Origin: Chloroflexota bacterium | GTDB taxonomy: Bacteria > Chloroflexota > Anaerolineae > Promineifilales > Promineifilaceae | Assembly (NCBI GenBank): GCA_014584575.1 | Contig: JACTMP010000002.1 | Location: forward strand, 124,001-188,000 | Direction: 5' to 3' | DNA: 64,000 nt | Part shown: positions 32,679 to 42,135 of the stretch, in pieces | Position numbering within the stretch: the stretch's first letter is position 1 | Layout: every line of letters starts with the position of its first letter | Program-made: the position numbers and the translations under genes | Notes under the pieces: generated by a model | What the model saw: the letters and a program-made list of their open reading frames with translations, nothing else | What the model was told of the DNA's origin: nothing | Database searches by the model: none

Positions 32679-32941
32679 TTTTTCTCACCCCCCTTCTTGC
32701 GTCTGTACAGAGCCACTTCTCCTGCACTTGCGTCATAGGCAGTAACGGGATAAAAGAGGCCCTTGCTTTTCGATACAAGCACAATTTCTAATACCCTCCC
32801 TGCATCTGTCTCCCCAAGTAAAATCAGTCGTTTCTTAGGTGCAGGCTTTGCTACATAGTAATTTCTTCTAAGTTCTTCTACTTCATCTGGTGTAACGTTA
32901 TGACGCCGAACGGAATGTGATTGATATTGGCTCGTTCCCAA
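32675..32941 (-). CDS. BrnT-like toxin
   Basis: An 88-residue protein similar in plan to BrnT toxins: RRHNVTPDEVEELRRNYY (the HGV-x-EEVEE region), KRLILLGETDAGRVLEIV strands, then YPVTAYDAS and ALYRRKK. BrnT has an RNase-type fold and inhibits translation until bound by BrnA. It appears to start at TTG 32,941 without a ribosome-binding site, about 30 bases after the predicted transcription start. It is first in the operon, before both antitoxins, the standard BrnT-BrnA order. Confidence 0.7.
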   Translation of the reverse strand: MGTSQYQSHSVRRHNVTPDEVEELRRNYYVAKPAPKKRLILLGETDAGRVLEIVLVSKSKGLFYPVTAYDASAGEVALYRRKKGGEKK

Positions 32942-32965
32942 ATTAAACGTCGAATAATGACTACC

Positions 32966-33007
32966 ATTTGATATTCAAACACTATCAAATGAAAATCTTT
33001 ATGTCAA
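32966..33007 (-). promoter_or_regulatory. Promoter and operator of the toxin-antitoxin operon
   Basis: On the minus strand TTGACA (33002-33007) and TAGTGT (32979-32984) are 17 bases apart. An 8-base inverted repeat, ATTTGATA (32966-32973) and TATCAAAT (32983-32990), spans the -10 box and suits autorepression by ribbon-helix-helix antitoxins. Confidence 0.7.
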
Positions 33008-33131
33008 GTATAGGTGGTTTTACATGGCTGTGTGCTAAAGTTGAATAAGGGTGCATAATAGAGAGGCTTCCCCTCCTAACTCAGTGGAAGAATTCTTTAC
33101 AATTAGTAAAGGGTAATCGCTTTAGAACGTC

Positions 33132-33437
33132 GTGGGCAATATAGCAGGACTTTACAAGTCCATCATCGCTGACCCACGCCTCAAAGGATGCAAACCTGCG
33201 GTAATAATCATTGGTGAAAAAGATGAAGTCTACATTTCTATCAAAGATGCTGCTCAGGTTGCAAAACTCTCGATTGAGCGCCTACGAGGACTGGTTAGTG
33301 AGAATCGAATTGACGCTATTAAACCCGGCGGCCGTGATTTATTCGTCTCTCTTGAATCAGTAGACAAGTTTGTTACTGAGGGCAGAAAAGAGCCAGGCCG
33401 ACCACGCCAAGACACTCCAAATAATTCCAAACGCTAG
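33132..33437 (+). CDS. Excisionase-like HTH protein
   Basis: A 101-residue protein with a winged-helix/HTH_17-like region at about residues 35-75 (ISIKDAAQVAKLSIERLRGLV, then DAIKPGGRDLFV). Such proteins bind DNA as directionality factors or small regulators. The C terminus is basic and Pro-rich. It appears to start at GTG without a ribosome-binding site. A recombinase gene lies 2.7 kb away, so a recombination-directionality role is possible but unproven. Confidence 0.6.
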   Translation: MGNIAGLYKSIIADPRLKGCKPAVIIIGEKDEVYISIKDAAQVAKLSIERLRGLVSENRIDAIKPGGRDLFVSLESVDKFVTEGRKEPGRPRQDTPNNSKR

Positions 33438-33594
33438 AGTTTGACAAAAATAAAAAAGTTCGTAATATATACCGGAACATCAGTTCTCCGCAGCTTCATC
33501 ACCCCCAAGTAGTGTATCCGTCCGTGACGGCCGTCCACCGACAGAACAAGGAGAAAATATCGTGAAAGGCGTAGGAACTGGTACGTAAGTGGAA

Positions 33595-33630
33595 CAAAGG
33601 CGATAGGCACCGCGGGTCTGTCGCCTTTTT
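33595..33630 (+). terminator. Rho-independent terminator after the excisionase-like gene
   Basis: AAGGCGA (33595-33601) pairs with TCGCCTT (33619-33625), followed by a T run. Just before it, AAGGAG is followed by an eight-codon open frame starting GTG at 33,562; I do not call that as a gene. Confidence 0.65.
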
Positions 33631-33632
33631 CT

Positions 33633-34310
33633 TTACCAATCCCACTTAACAATGTAGCGTTCATACAACCGGGGATGGTTCTTTTCCCACTCAATGCGCC
33701 AACGGCCGTCAGGTAATTTTCTTATCGTTTCTTGCTCCAATATATGCGTTTTTCGGCTGGTGCCCTCTATAACTGATGCTTTCAACGGTGGCCTGCTCTT
33801 GGGAAATATCACTTGAATGAGTAACTTCTTTGTTCGGTGACTGATCTCCACTTCACAATCTTCACTGGGGCGCAAAAACGCATCTTGCGAATCCCACTCG
33901 ATATTGAATTCATCCATGTCCCCTTTTTGTTTTTTGTCTCGCAGGGAAATCAGAATGAGCCTTTTGTGACCAAGTTGGTATTCATCAGCCTTGACACCTG
34001 GGGAGCATTGATAATTGAGTAAAATTTCACCCTCTCCCCAAGCCTGGTCTTGGTAACTAATGATGTTATTTTGTAGGTAGCGAACTTTTTCCTGTTTGCT
34101 GATATGTGCTACTTTCCCCTTTGCATCCTTGAGTTCATACGTTACGTTGTAATCAAGGACTTCATACATTCCTTCGTTGGCCCAGCCTCGCCAGAGTTTT
34201 TTAGTTATCTTCCAGACCTCGGCCGTAATCTCAAGCCAGGGCACACCAAACAAAAGCGTCACCATTCGAGCAATGCTTGGTGCATTATCTTTGTCATTTT
34301 CGTTTGGCAT
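33633..34310 (-). CDS. Hypothetical 225-residue protein
   Basis: A soluble, beta-rich protein with a predicted amphipathic helix near residues 15-45. No recognised domain. Two ACGGCCGT-like words occur in or near it, as in the other long-resident parts of the island. It ends against the terminator of the excisionase-like gene. Function unknown. Confidence 0.6.
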   Translation of the reverse strand: MPNENDKDNAPSIARMVTLLFGVPWLEITAEVWKITKKLWRGWANEGMYEVLDYNVTYELKDAKGKVAHISKQEKVRYLQNNIISYQDQAWGEGEILLNYQCSPGVKADEYQLGHKRLILISLRDKKQKGDMDEFNIEWDSQDAFLRPSEDCEVEISHRTKKLLIQVIFPKSRPPLKASVIEGTSRKTHILEQETIRKLPDGRWRIEWEKNHPRLYERYIVKWDW

Positions 34311-34440
34311 ATTGCAATGGGGCTTTTACAAACTGTATCAGTTCGAGTTCGGTGAATCAATACAAGAGACGAAAATAAAAATTAGTGAAATTTGGGGCTA
34401 GACTACTCGTCAAAATTGAGTAAGATATGCAGCAAGTTTG

Positions 34441-34618
34441 ATTGGTTGAAACATGAGGGCTAAAGACACCTCCCCCAAACTGGCACAAAAAACGCGACTG
34501 GAACAACAACCAATTAAGCCTAGGGCAATGCCCTCCTCAGCCCTCTGTTTTGGTATTGCCCACCTATTTTTTATGGAAACCGCTCTGATCCCTCCCGATG
34601 AGCGGTTTCTTCTTTTTC
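34441..34618 (+). ncRNA. Candidate small RNA ending in an intrinsic terminator
   Basis: ATTGGTTG (about 34,441-34,448) can pair with CAACCAAT (about 34,508-34,515). GGGCAAT and ATTGCCC then form a hairpin (about 34,523-34,560), followed by GAAACCGCTC (34576-34585) with GAGCGGTTTC (34600-34609) and TTCTTTTTCC, a strong terminator. No open frame of note lies upstream on the plus strand, so the terminator needs a transcript, and a free RNA is the simplest explanation. No promoter is clear. Confidence 0.45.
34576..34618 (+). terminator. Strong intrinsic terminator
   Basis: Perfect 10-bp stem, 14-base loop, then a T-rich tail on the plus strand only. It also separates the minus-strand recombinase operon end (34,655) from the region to its left. 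Confidence 0.7.
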
Positions 34619-34654
34619 CTGATTATTAAGCACACTAACACTAGAGGATTCCCA

Positions 34655-35143
34655 TCAATGGGAAGGATGATACTGATCCACTCTTTCCTCAAGTTCGTTG
34701 AACTCAGCACGAGTTACCTTATCGGATAAATCGTCCTTGATTTTCTTAATCTCATCATCCACTTTATCAAAACGTGCATTCACTTCTGCCTGTAGCGCCT
34801 CAACACCGGCAATAATCGCCTGATTTGACTCAACGACCACATCCGTGATGTGGCTTTTCAATCGCTCCTCAGTGGCGGCGGTTCTCTCGTTCAACCGCTT
34901 TTCAACAGCATTGATATTTTGATTCAGACTTTCCCTTGTGCTGCTGATTCTTTCGTTCAAGCGTTTCTCCGTCTCTTGAATATCTACCTTTGTAGCAACA
35001 CCCCATTCTTTTAGCACTGCAACCAAATCAGACTTTGTTAGTGGCTTTTCGTCTGGCATATCTTGAGGTAGCTTATCATCCCCAAGCCCTAAAAATCCAG
35101 AGGTAAAAAAGGCAAAAGAATTTCGGCGAGTATTTTTGTTCAT
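34655..35143 (-). CDS. Coiled-coil protein downstream of the recombinase
   Basis: A 162-residue protein. After a short N-terminal segment (residues 1-55) the rest is heptad-like coiled coil with repeated KRLNER units near residues 60 and 82. No enzymatic motif. It overlaps the recombinase stop by four bases and is the third gene of that operon. It may scaffold or regulate recombination; this is context only. Confidence 0.65.
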   Translation of the reverse strand: MNKNTRRNSFAFFTSGFLGLGDDKLPQDMPDEKPLTKSDLVAVLKEWGVATKVDIQETEKRLNERISSTRESLNQNINAVEKRLNERTAATEERLKSHITDVVVESNQAIIAGVEALQAEVNARFDKVDDEIKKIKDDLSDKVTRAEFNELEERVDQYHPSH

Positions 35144-36075
35144 CTTCTGAGTGAGTACCTTGATAATCCTTGAACGCCTACTTGCACAAGTTCAATATAT
35201 GGCTCAATTGACCGCAATTGCTTGAGGCCAAGTAGTTCTTTTAGAGTTTCGGGGGACTTGCCCTTTTGCAACTGATTTACCGCAAATGTGTGGCGCAGTG
35301 TTTGAACACCAGCGTTTGGTATATTGGCCTTAATGAAGTAGTTTTCCACGATATATTGATACTGGCGGTCTGAGAGTGGTTTTTTGCGGCTTGACAAAAA
35401 GAGGGTGTTATCAAGGCTATTCGGCCGCGTTTCCAGATAAGCGACAAGAGCCTCACAAGCCTCTCGATTAAGAGGTATTGTTCGTTCTTTAACGCCTTTC
35501 CCTCGAATATGAAGCGAACCAGTAGTGTCTCGTGACACATGGGTCTTGCCAAACACGCCGGGTGTTATCCTCATGGAAACATTCAAATCGGAAATGTCAG
35601 AGAGTGCCAAGCGTGTTATTTCAGATAGCGTAATACCGCTGTATAGAAGCACCTGGATGACGGCCGTGTCCCGTGGATGTTTGACATTTGCCAAAAGCCT
35701 ACTGCATTCTTCGTTTGACAGAATACGCGGGCTTTTGTCCTCTCTTAGTGGCGGGATAATGGGCGCGGCTGGATCATTTGAGGTCAAACCTTTTACCTGC
35801 AACCAGGAAAAGAATGTTTTTAGCACGATAATCTTTTTTCTCAGTGTGGCCTCGGCAAGTTCTAGCCCTTCAAGGTAATCAAAGTAATCGCTTATATGCC
35901 TGCGTGTAACTTTTCGCGGTTCCCGTATCCCCTGCTTGTGAAGCGATAGAAGGAATTGAATGATGTCGGTTTCGTACTCAATCCGGCTGCCGTCAGCTAA
36001 TTTCTGCAACGCCATATAACCCTCTTTGTAAGAATCTAGGGCCTCCTGGAATTGCCTTGTTAGCGGCTGCCTCAT
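35140..36075 (-). CDS. Tyrosine recombinase family protein with altered catalytic residues
   Basis: A 311-residue protein with both lobes of XerC/D-type recombinases: an N-terminal SAM-like core-binding domain (residues about 15-105) and a C-terminal catalytic fold. The beta-strand lysine (GKGVKERTIPL), the second arginine (LRHTFA) and the nucleophilic tyrosine (EPYIEL) are present. The first arginine is replaced by threonine (YSGITLSEI in place of YTGLRxSE), the HxxR histidine by glutamine (QTLR) and the LLGH histidine by leucine (LLGLKQL). Such changes usually destroy or slow strand cleavage, so it may be a DNA-binding partner or a specialised subfamily. ATG 36,075 overlaps the upstream stop (ATGA). 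Confidence 0.8.
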   Translation of the reverse strand: MRQPLTRQFQEALDSYKEGYMALQKLADGSRIEYETDIIQFLLSLHKQGIREPRKVTRRHISDYFDYLEGLELAEATLRKKIIVLKTFFSWLQVKGLTSNDPAAPIIPPLREDKSPRILSNEECSRLLANVKHPRDTAVIQVLLYSGITLSEITRLALSDISDLNVSMRITPGVFGKTHVSRDTTGSLHIRGKGVKERTIPLNREACEALVAYLETRPNSLDNTLFLSSRKKPLSDRQYQYIVENYFIKANIPNAGVQTLRHTFAVNQLQKGKSPETLKELLGLKQLRSIEPYIELVQVGVQGLSRYSLRR

Positions 36076-36296
36076 ATAGGTTTGGAATTTTCTGTTTGCT
36101 CTTGGGCGGTGTTCAGTTGGTCTACATGTTCCTGGGCGTCCCCACCACGTTCGTAAGCACCAGGTACGGCCTTCAACACCCAAGTCAACGGCCGTCCCTC
36201 AACATCTCTCAATTCAACTTCTCGATAAACTACCCGCCAGCGACTAGAAACAAACGGCCCACGAAAGATGAAATATTCCCTTCTCTCCCCTCCCAT
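36072..36296 (-). CDS. Hypothetical 74-residue protein of the recombinase operon
   Basis: A small protein with a beta-rich N-terminal half (REYFIFRGPF, WRVVYREVELRD) and a polar tail. Its TGA overlaps the recombinase ATG, which supports both starts. It could be a small recombination cofactor; no family recognised. Confidence 0.6.
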   Translation of the reverse strand: MGGERREYFIFRGPFVSSRWRVVYREVELRDVEGRPLTWVLKAVPGAYERGGDAQEHVDQLNTAQEQTENSKPI

Positions 36297-36463
36297 ACTT
36301 CACTCTATCATACAGAATACCATTGCGTCAAACCACAAGAGGCCACCCACTCTTAAAAGAAAACAGGCGCAAGCGCGCGGGCTGATATGGGGGATGGTAG
36401 TGGTTTGACGAAGTTGAAAAGATAGTATCCAGCAAATTGCATACTTATTTGCTATAGTAAAAT

Positions 36464-36919
36464 ATGAAACGAAAACTTCTTCTGCTTGTGATTTGTACTA
36501 TTTGTATTGCGGTTTGGGGAACCGTCGGATATTACAGCATTCATTATCTCAGAGGTGCAAATCCTTCTTCTGCTTATAGTGATAAATCTCCTCAGAACTT
36601 TGAAGAGGTAAGGTTTTCGGGATTTATAACAGATCTAAATTATGGATGTTTGGGAGAAGGAAGTTGTAGTGTAGAAATTGATAATAAGCACAAAGTCATA
36701 ATCAAAAGAGCTCCTGTGTTTTCATCTGAGGGTCAGGTAATAAGCAGTAACGGACCACGAGGAAAACAAGTGGATATTGACCTTTCCGAAAACGAAAGTA
36801 GCCTTCTTGGAAAGAAGGTTGAGGTTTTTGGAAGAAAGACAAAGTACAATAACCAACAAGAACTAGAAACCTACACCATTTACGGAAAGGAAACCTACTT
36901 CATAAAATTTCTTCCGTGA
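36464..36919 (+). CDS. Membrane-anchored extracytoplasmic protein
   Basis: A 151-residue protein with an N-terminal hydrophobic helix (residues about 4-24) after Lys-Arg-Lys, then an extracytoplasmic beta-rich part with a possible OB-like fold and a CLGEGSC cysteine pair near residue 63. TATAGT lies six bases before the ATG, so the transcript may be leaderless or start very close to it. It converges with the large metalloprotease gene, 18 bases apart. Function unknown. Confidence 0.6.
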   Translation: MKRKLLLLVICTICIAVWGTVGYYSIHYLRGANPSSAYSDKSPQNFEEVRFSGFITDLNYGCLGEGSCSVEIDNKHKVIIKRAPVFSSEGQVISSNGPRGKQVDIDLSENESSLLGKKVEVFGRKTKYNNQQELETYTIYGKETYFIKFLP

Positions 36920-36937
36920 ACTTTGCCTGCCTTCGCT

Positions 36938-39900
36938 TTACTTCCTCGCTATAGGTAAATAAACCATGTAAGAGATGGCTTGTATTAGATTTGTTCGAGT
37001 GTAGGTGTTTGTGCCCTCGGGTCCTGTTACCGTCAAGCTCACAGTATATTTCCCAGGTGTCTCATAAGTGTGTGAAACTTCCTGCAACGTGCTTGTAGAA
37101 CCATCTCCAAAATTCCAATGCCATGAGTTTATTTGGCCAATAGATAGGTCTTGGAAAGTGACAGTAAGCGGAACTAGGCCAACTGCACTATCCACCTCAA
37201 ACCATGCCTTTGGTCCAACAGTAGCCTTGAAAGTTTTAGAATCGCTCATAAGATTCGATTCGTTTAGCACCGCCATTAACAATGCACTATCCCTGTCACC
37301 AGTTTCGACATCAACTGGAACATTTAACTCTATGTAAAATACAACTTGTTCATCAGGGGGCAAGGTTATACTCGTAGGAAGCGAAGAAAAATCAAACCAA
37401 TGAGCTTCAGAGGTGTCACCAAATGTAACAGTTGCCGTTAATGCTCCGGTGTTGGTCAAAGTAATTGGAACCGTCAAATTATCGCCGGGAGAAACAATGA
37501 TAAGGTCATTACTTGGCCCAATAGCAATAGCATAAGGAACATATAATTGACTAGCCAGATCGTAATTAAGTTCTTCAAGAACAACAGGTTCCCCATAAAC
37601 TTGGGTTGTATGGGTAAGATTGAGATTTGGTGAGTCTCTGATAAGCCCACCACTAAAAACCAAATTTGACCAATCCCTGTAGCCAGTAAGAATTTCGTTT
37701 GGCTCAGATGGATTATCGGGATCGCCATCGTTGATATTGGCTTCAACTGTGCCAAATACAATACCACTACAGTTCCAATCAATCCCACTATTCGCATCAA
37801 CTACCCGATTGTTAGTAGGTGAACAATAATATCGTGTACCGAAATTTTCTAACTGGCTACCACCACTTAAGCCTATGCTCTCGTTCAATGCAGATTCGTG
37901 AAGATCTGGAATACCTTCAAAGTTTGAATAGTCAAGATGTCCATCTTCATCGTCAAATACCAGACCGTTTGTTTGGAACAAGTAATTCATAACACTTAGA
38001 TAGTTTGGTTCAAAATTCTGCGAATCATCTCCACCATGAGTTAGTCCAAGGTTATGACCAAGCTCGTGCATGAACGTGCCTGCTTGTTGAATCTCTGTAC
38101 CCACTGCACCGTCCCATTCCCCAAGACTTACCACAAAGTCACTAGCTCCTTGTTGGAATTCGCTGATACTTCCTGTGAGATTGCGTGATAGTCCTGACGT
38201 TCTTGGATGTAGAGGTTCATTTCCTAACTGACCCCCTAGCGAATGGGCAAATATAGCATAATGAAATATCGGCCATCGAGCAGGTTGAAAATGGTGTTGA
38301 TTTACCTTAATTGCATCGAATCCCGGCCAATCGTCAGGATTGTCCCAAGGAATACTAGGATGCTGTAATTGAACTTGATGTTGCAGTTCCTCTGCGTTAC
38401 TTAATTTCCCCCAAGTATCAGGTGAGCCATAAGATATTGGCGCGTCAGGCCCATAATCAACATGAAGGCGGATTCCATGTTGTGCGAAAACCTGTACGAC
38501 TCTGCTAATCGCATTTGGAATAGGCCTGTGAGAATGAGACTCATTTACCATGTAATCAATTTCAACATAAATATCTGGTATCTCTGGATGGGCACCCATT
38601 GCTGGAAGGTTAACATCAATAATTCCGTCGCCTTCATGATCATAGCCGCATATCTCCCATCCATTTGGAAGGGCATCTCCGTCATCATCACTCATGTCAT
38701 CACAGGGGTCCGGGGGTATCGTACCAGAACTACAAACCAATTCATCTTGAAGCGATGTGGCTGTTGTTACGAATGACAAACTTTGCGTATTGAAGTTTTG
38801 AATAGGTAAATTCACGTTAGAATTGGTCACACTAACAGTAACATTACTTATATTTAACTCCCCATCTTCCAACAAGCTGCAACCAGGGATATTTCCAGAG
38901 CTATCAATTCTTGTGAAAATGGCCTTGTTCGGAGAAACATAATCTTGAGAGGCATAACCAACTGCCGCGAAATTTCCATCATTTGTCTGAATGGCAGAGC
39001 GGATCACAGGGTAAACATCTTCCCCAACCGTCTTCATCCATATTTCATTGCCTTGAGCGTCAAGTTTTGCTATAAAAAGGTTCCACCCATTAGGATAACG
39101 ATAGGTGGTGCCAGCAATTATGTATCCATCATTTGTTGGATTGACTGAATTTAAACGATAGTCTCCAAACAGAATTTTCGACCATTCAACCACACCATCA
39201 CTGTTAACTTTCATAAGGAGTGGAAAAAGATCGTTGCTTGTAGGCTTGAACTTACCACCTACGATGAACCCTCCATCACTTGTATGGGATATCGAATCGC
39301 CGTTAAGATACAAAGAAAAATCTCCAAGATACGTTTTTTGCCATTGGACTGCTCCACTAGCGTTTGTGCGAACGAGCCAAATCTCAGTATCAAAGGTCCC
39401 TACTGCAATAAACCCACCATCATCAGCCAGAATAGCGGAATGTAAATAATTATCTTCGCTACCGAGGTACCGAGTGACCCAGAGGACATTGCCGTTATTA
39501 TCAAGCCTTATTAACATAGACTCATCGGTAACATAATGCGCTGTACTGGCAATAATAAATCCATCATCACTGGTCTGCTGTATAGAAATCTCGGTATCAA
39601 CATCTTTCCTGGCAAGTTCAATATTCCACACAACATTACCGCTTACATCAAGCTTCATAACCCACATAAATGTTTCAGACGCTGTTGCAAAATAATCCCC
39701 AGCTACTACATACTCACCGACACTGGTCTGCAAAATATCTCTTGCAGAGCCACCTTGAGCATTATGAAATCTCTTTTGCCAAACCACATCACCATACTGG
39801 TCAAGCTTCATGACAAATGGATCTGTTCTGTCAACAGGGTTTGGTCCAATCTCACCCCCAATTATGTACCCTTCATCACTGGTTTGTTCTAAATCATTGA

Positions 39901-40072
39901 AGCGAATTGTTCCATTAGCACTGGTATATTCCGAATATAAGAATTCTGTTCCTGATGCACCGTAAATCTTTCTAGAAAACAAACTTGCCGATGAAGGGTA
40001 AACAGATAGGAACAAAGTGATAATGATGAACAAAGCTAAGAACAAAAAGAAATTTTTCTTATTGTCAGACAT
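36938..40072 (-). CDS. Secreted metzincin metalloprotease with repeat and PKD domains
   Basis: A 1044-residue secreted protein. Residues about 8-30 form a signal helix. Residues about 55-395 contain about eight repeats of the GYIIGGE / GFIIAST / GGFIAVGTF type, each followed by a WVxKLD-like strand, as in a beta-propeller. An Asp-rich calcium-binding stretch lies near 455-490. Near residue 667 [11 protein letters not shown] gives the full HExxHxxGxxH zinc signature of metzincin proteases. Residues about 945-1030 form a PKD domain ([20 protein letters not shown]), ending in a hydrophobic MVYLPIARK tail. CGGAGGCGG precedes the ATG. It should degrade proteins outside the cell. It is probably passenger DNA in the island. 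Confidence 0.85.
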   Translation of the reverse strand: MSDNKKNFFLFLALFIIITLFLSVYPSSASLFSRKIYGASGTEFLYSEYTSANGTIRFNDLEQTSDEGYIIGGEIGPNPVDRTDPFVMKLDQYGDVVWQKRFHNAQGGSARDILQTSVGEYVVAGDYFATASETFMWVMKLDVSGNVVWNIELARKDVDTEISIQQTSDDGFIIASTAHYVTDESMLIRLDNNGNVLWVTRYLGSEDNYLHSAILADDGGFIAVGTFDTEIWLVRTNASGAVQWQKTYLGDFSLYLNGDSISHTSDGGFIVGGKFKPTSNDLFPLLMKVNSDGVVEWSKILFGDYRLNSVNPTNDGYIIAGTTYRYPNGWNLFIAKLDAQGNEIWMKTVGEDVYPVIRSAIQTNDGNFAAVGYASQDYVSPNKAIFTRIDSSGNIPGCSLLEDGELNISNVTVSVTNSNVNLPIQNFNTQSLSFVTTATSLQDELVCSSGTIPPDPCDDMSDDDGDALPNGWEICGYDHEGDGIIDVNLPAMGAHPEIPDIYVEIDYMVNESHSHRPIPNAISRVVQVFAQHGIRLHVDYGPDAPISYGSPDTWGKLSNAEELQHQVQLQHPSIPWDNPDDWPGFDAIKVNQHHFQPARWPIFHYAIFAHSLGGQLGNEPLHPRTSGLSRNLTGSISEFQQGASDFVVSLGEWDGAVGTEIQQAGTFMHELGHNLGLTHGGDDSQNFEPNYLSVMNYLFQTNGLVFDDEDGHLDYSNFEGIPDLHESALNESIGLSGGSQLENFGTRYYCSPTNNRVVDANSGIDWNCSGIVFGTVEANINDGDPDNPSEPNEILTGYRDWSNLVFSGGLIRDSPNLNLTHTTQVYGEPVVLEELNYDLASQLYVPYAIAIGPSNDLIIVSPGDNLTVPITLTNTGALTATVTFGDTSEAHWFDFSSLPTSITLPPDEQVVFYIELNVPVDVETGDRDSALLMAVLNESNLMSDSKTFKATVGPKAWFEVDSAVGLVPLTVTFQDLSIGQINSWHWNFGDGSTSTLQEVSHTYETPGKYTVSLTVTGPEGTNTYTRTNLIQAISYMVYLPIARK

Positions 40073-40439
40073 TTTGCCGCCTCCGGTATTTGTGATAGGA
40101 CAAACAAGTAAGCATATGTTGTGTGTACTCGAATCACCTTGACGAACTTGTGTAAACCTTCAATGGATTGGGTGGAGTATTCTGGCTTGAAGTGATTTAC
40201 GCTGGTGGATAGTATAGTATAATATTGAATAAGGTAACCTCTGAAAATGAAAATCCACCTTAAAAATTTTATTAGATCTCCACATCTTCATCTGAAAGTT
40301 CCGATTTAGTGGCCTTTCTGTTCGCCTCAATGAGCACCCAAAATTCAACACCATATGATTGGGGTGTTTCTTTGTCGTTTCTAACCACTACATCATTAGC
40401 GCATTTATGTGTGAATCAGCAAGCCCCCCTAATTCCAGG

Positions 40440-40893
40440 CATAACTTATCCATAATTTACTTGATAAGAGAACCGGAATTCGATTTTTTTAGGTATCAAT
40501 TTGCGGAATTATGCACCCGAAGTTTAAGACTTCATTTTGGAAATACAGTCATCACGATCTTCTACCCCTCGAATCCCTACATCCCCCTCTTACCAAACCA
40601 ATTAACCGGTCCTTCGTCAAGATCAGCACAGTTGATTGTGTTCCAGTTTGAAATTCTTATAATTATGGTAGCTATTTAAGATGGACAGCGGTTGTATGTA
40701 ATAGACTTCCACTTGCCGGTTTTGTCCTTCACGATGGAGGGTAAACTGCCGAATAAGGGTGAATACCTTGCATGATTAAGCACGGTAAACACTTGAAACC
40801 ACACCTTTACCCTCCTGGCACCGCAGGGTATCACCCCGAAAAAGAAATACCCTGCAATGAGTGCAGGGTAATAAATAGTTAGCCGGCTTGATT
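40440..40893 (+). repeat. Leader repeat R1 (promoter cassette)
   Basis: Related along most of its length to R2 (41,650-42,105). Conserved parts: the 40451-40506 segment ending TTGCGG, the promoter at 40636-40663, the CTGCC-AATAAGGGTGAATACC stretch and a terminal hairpin in which TACCCTGCA pairs with TGCAGGGTA, followed by ATAAATAGTT. It precedes the 40,920 gene as R2 precedes the TIR operon. Confidence 0.75.
40636..40663 (+). promoter_or_regulatory. Promoter in repeat R1
   Basis: TTGTGT (40636-40641) and TATAAT (40658-40663), 16-base spacer. The same hexamers, spacing and surrounding text are conserved in R2, which supports function. The approximately 250-base leader to the gene contains GCAGGGTA hairpins. 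Confidence 0.7.
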
Positions 40894-40919
40894 GTTTACG
40901 TGGGCACGTCCAGTAGAAA

Positions 40920-41537
40920 ATGCTCAATATGGTTATTGAACTAATAAACCTCTTGAATATTGTAAAAAGTTTGGTCAATGCAAAGTCCACATTGGACAAG
41001 AACTATTTTCAGCAGTTCATTGAACCAACCTGGGATGCATTTTCCACAATACATCAAACTTATTTGAAATCATTTCAAGAATACAGGCAACTTATTGATG
41101 ATGAGGATGCTGATGCAGAAAAGCTTTATGAACAGATACGACAAGATATAATGTACTCACTCCACCTTACGAATGAATTGAAGCAACTAATAAATCATAT
41201 TCCTGTTCACTTCCTGAAAACAAAGCAAACATATGTAGCAGATTTTGCCAAGGCATTGATGGGGTATTTCGATTACAGGAATTCTGTCTCTTCTACACTT
41301 AATGTCCTTAGTCAGTATGGCCCTCTTAATCAGTTGAGTCGTCATGAATTTTATTACTTCCTAAACGTCCGCTACGCTCTGGTTCGTGATTTGGGACGAT
41401 TAGCTTCTGATTGGGATGAAACTGATATTAGAACTAAAACTAGAAATGTAATTGATCAATTTGCATTAGCACAGCAATCTAAGTATGAACAAGTTGCCAA
41501 TAGCTATTATCAACTAAGGAATAAAATGTTGATGTAG
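40920..41537 (+). CDS. Hypothetical all-helical protein in a repeat-flanked cassette
   Basis: A 205-residue protein predicted to be almost entirely helical and soluble. No domain recognised. No ribosome-binding site; ATG at 40,920 or 40,929. It is the only gene between repeats R1 and R2 and has its own promoter in R1, so it behaves as a one-gene cassette. Its position next to the TIR operon suggests a conflict function, without direct evidence. Confidence 0.6.
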   Translation: MLNMVIELINLLNIVKSLVNAKSTLDKNYFQQFIEPTWDAFSTIHQTYLKSFQEYRQLIDDEDADAEKLYEQIRQDIMYSLHLTNELKQLINHIPVHFLKTKQTYVADFAKALMGYFDYRNSVSSTLNVLSQYGPLNQLSRHEFYYFLNVRYALVRDLGRLASDWDETDIRTKTRNVIDQFALAQQSKYEQVANSYYQLRNKMLM

Positions 41538-41649
41538 TTGACGGATTTAGTCATCGAAGACCCCGAACCGTTTGAAATTGCCTGTTGCTTAAATTCACTG
41601 CCTGTAGCTGATCAGGCTGCCGCTATCGATTGATTTGTTCTCATTATCT

Positions 41650-42105
41650 CGTGTACGATAATCTCACAAAATCAATCTATAGAGAGTGCAGCTACACATA
41701 ATCCACCTGGAAAGAGAACCGAAACTCGATTTTTTTACATATCAATCTGCGGAATTAGGCACTTCAAGTTTTAGACTTCATTATAGGAATTACACTTCAT
41801 TTCTACCTTCTATCCCTCGAACACCACATAATCCCGCCCGCTCCGCCGAATGTGAATCACACGCCTCTATTTTGGCTCTGCCTTGAACAACAAGCAACCG
41901 TGCCCATCCCACACCTCAACCCACGCATCTTTCATCAAGAACGGCCGTCCCCCTTGTGCCCTACTCAACAATTCTTATAATAATGGCAGCAAGGCTCGGC
42001 AGTTGTAATGAACTTCCACATGCGGCTTTTATCCCTCACGATGCAGGGTAAACTGCCAAATGAGGTTGAATACCCTGCCTGGTTTTGCAGGGTAATAAAT
42101 AGTTC
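41650..42105 (+). repeat. Leader repeat R2 (promoter cassette)
   Basis: Homologous to R1 over most of its length and to R3 over its first 105 bases. It begins GTACGATAATCTCAC, continues with the 41697-41752 segment ending TCTGCGG, then AATTAGGCAC as in R1, the promoter at 41954-41981 and a hairpin TACCCTGC/GCAGGGTA followed by ATAAATAGTT. Confidence 0.75.
41954..41981 (+). promoter_or_regulatory. Promoter in repeat R2, driving the TIR operon
   Basis: TTGTGC (41954-41959) and TATAAT (41976-41981), 16-base spacer, positioned as in R1. About 150 bases of leader with GCAGGGTA hairpins separate it from the first gene at 42,136. Confidence 0.7.
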
Positions 42106-42135
42106 GGCGGCTCTGACTTTTCTCGAGTAAAGCAT

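Larger units (their letters stand above)
34311..34654 (+). other. Intergenic region holding a small RNA candidate
   Basis: No protein-coding gene is seen. Its right two-thirds are accounted for by the folded RNA and terminator at 34,441-34,618. Confidence 0.5.
40073..40919. other. Long non-coding region containing repeat R1
   Basis: From 40,073 to about 40,439 I see no gene or repeat. The remainder is the R1 leader repeat with its own promoter, described separately. Confidence 0.5.
41538..42135 (+). other. Non-coding region containing repeat R2
   Basis: The first 110 bases hold a small hairpin (GCCTG/CAGGC near 41,605) that may end the preceding transcript. The rest is R2. Confidence 0.5.

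Noticed and set aside
40160..40354. Minus-strand open frame of 64 codons upstream of R1
   Set aside because: No ribosome-binding site and no protein-like composition; the area is AT-rich intergenic sequence.
40676..40999. Minus-strand open frame of 107 codons across R1 and the next gene's start
   Set aside because: It lies over the conserved promoter and leader repeat and runs into the start of the opposite-strand gene at 40,920.
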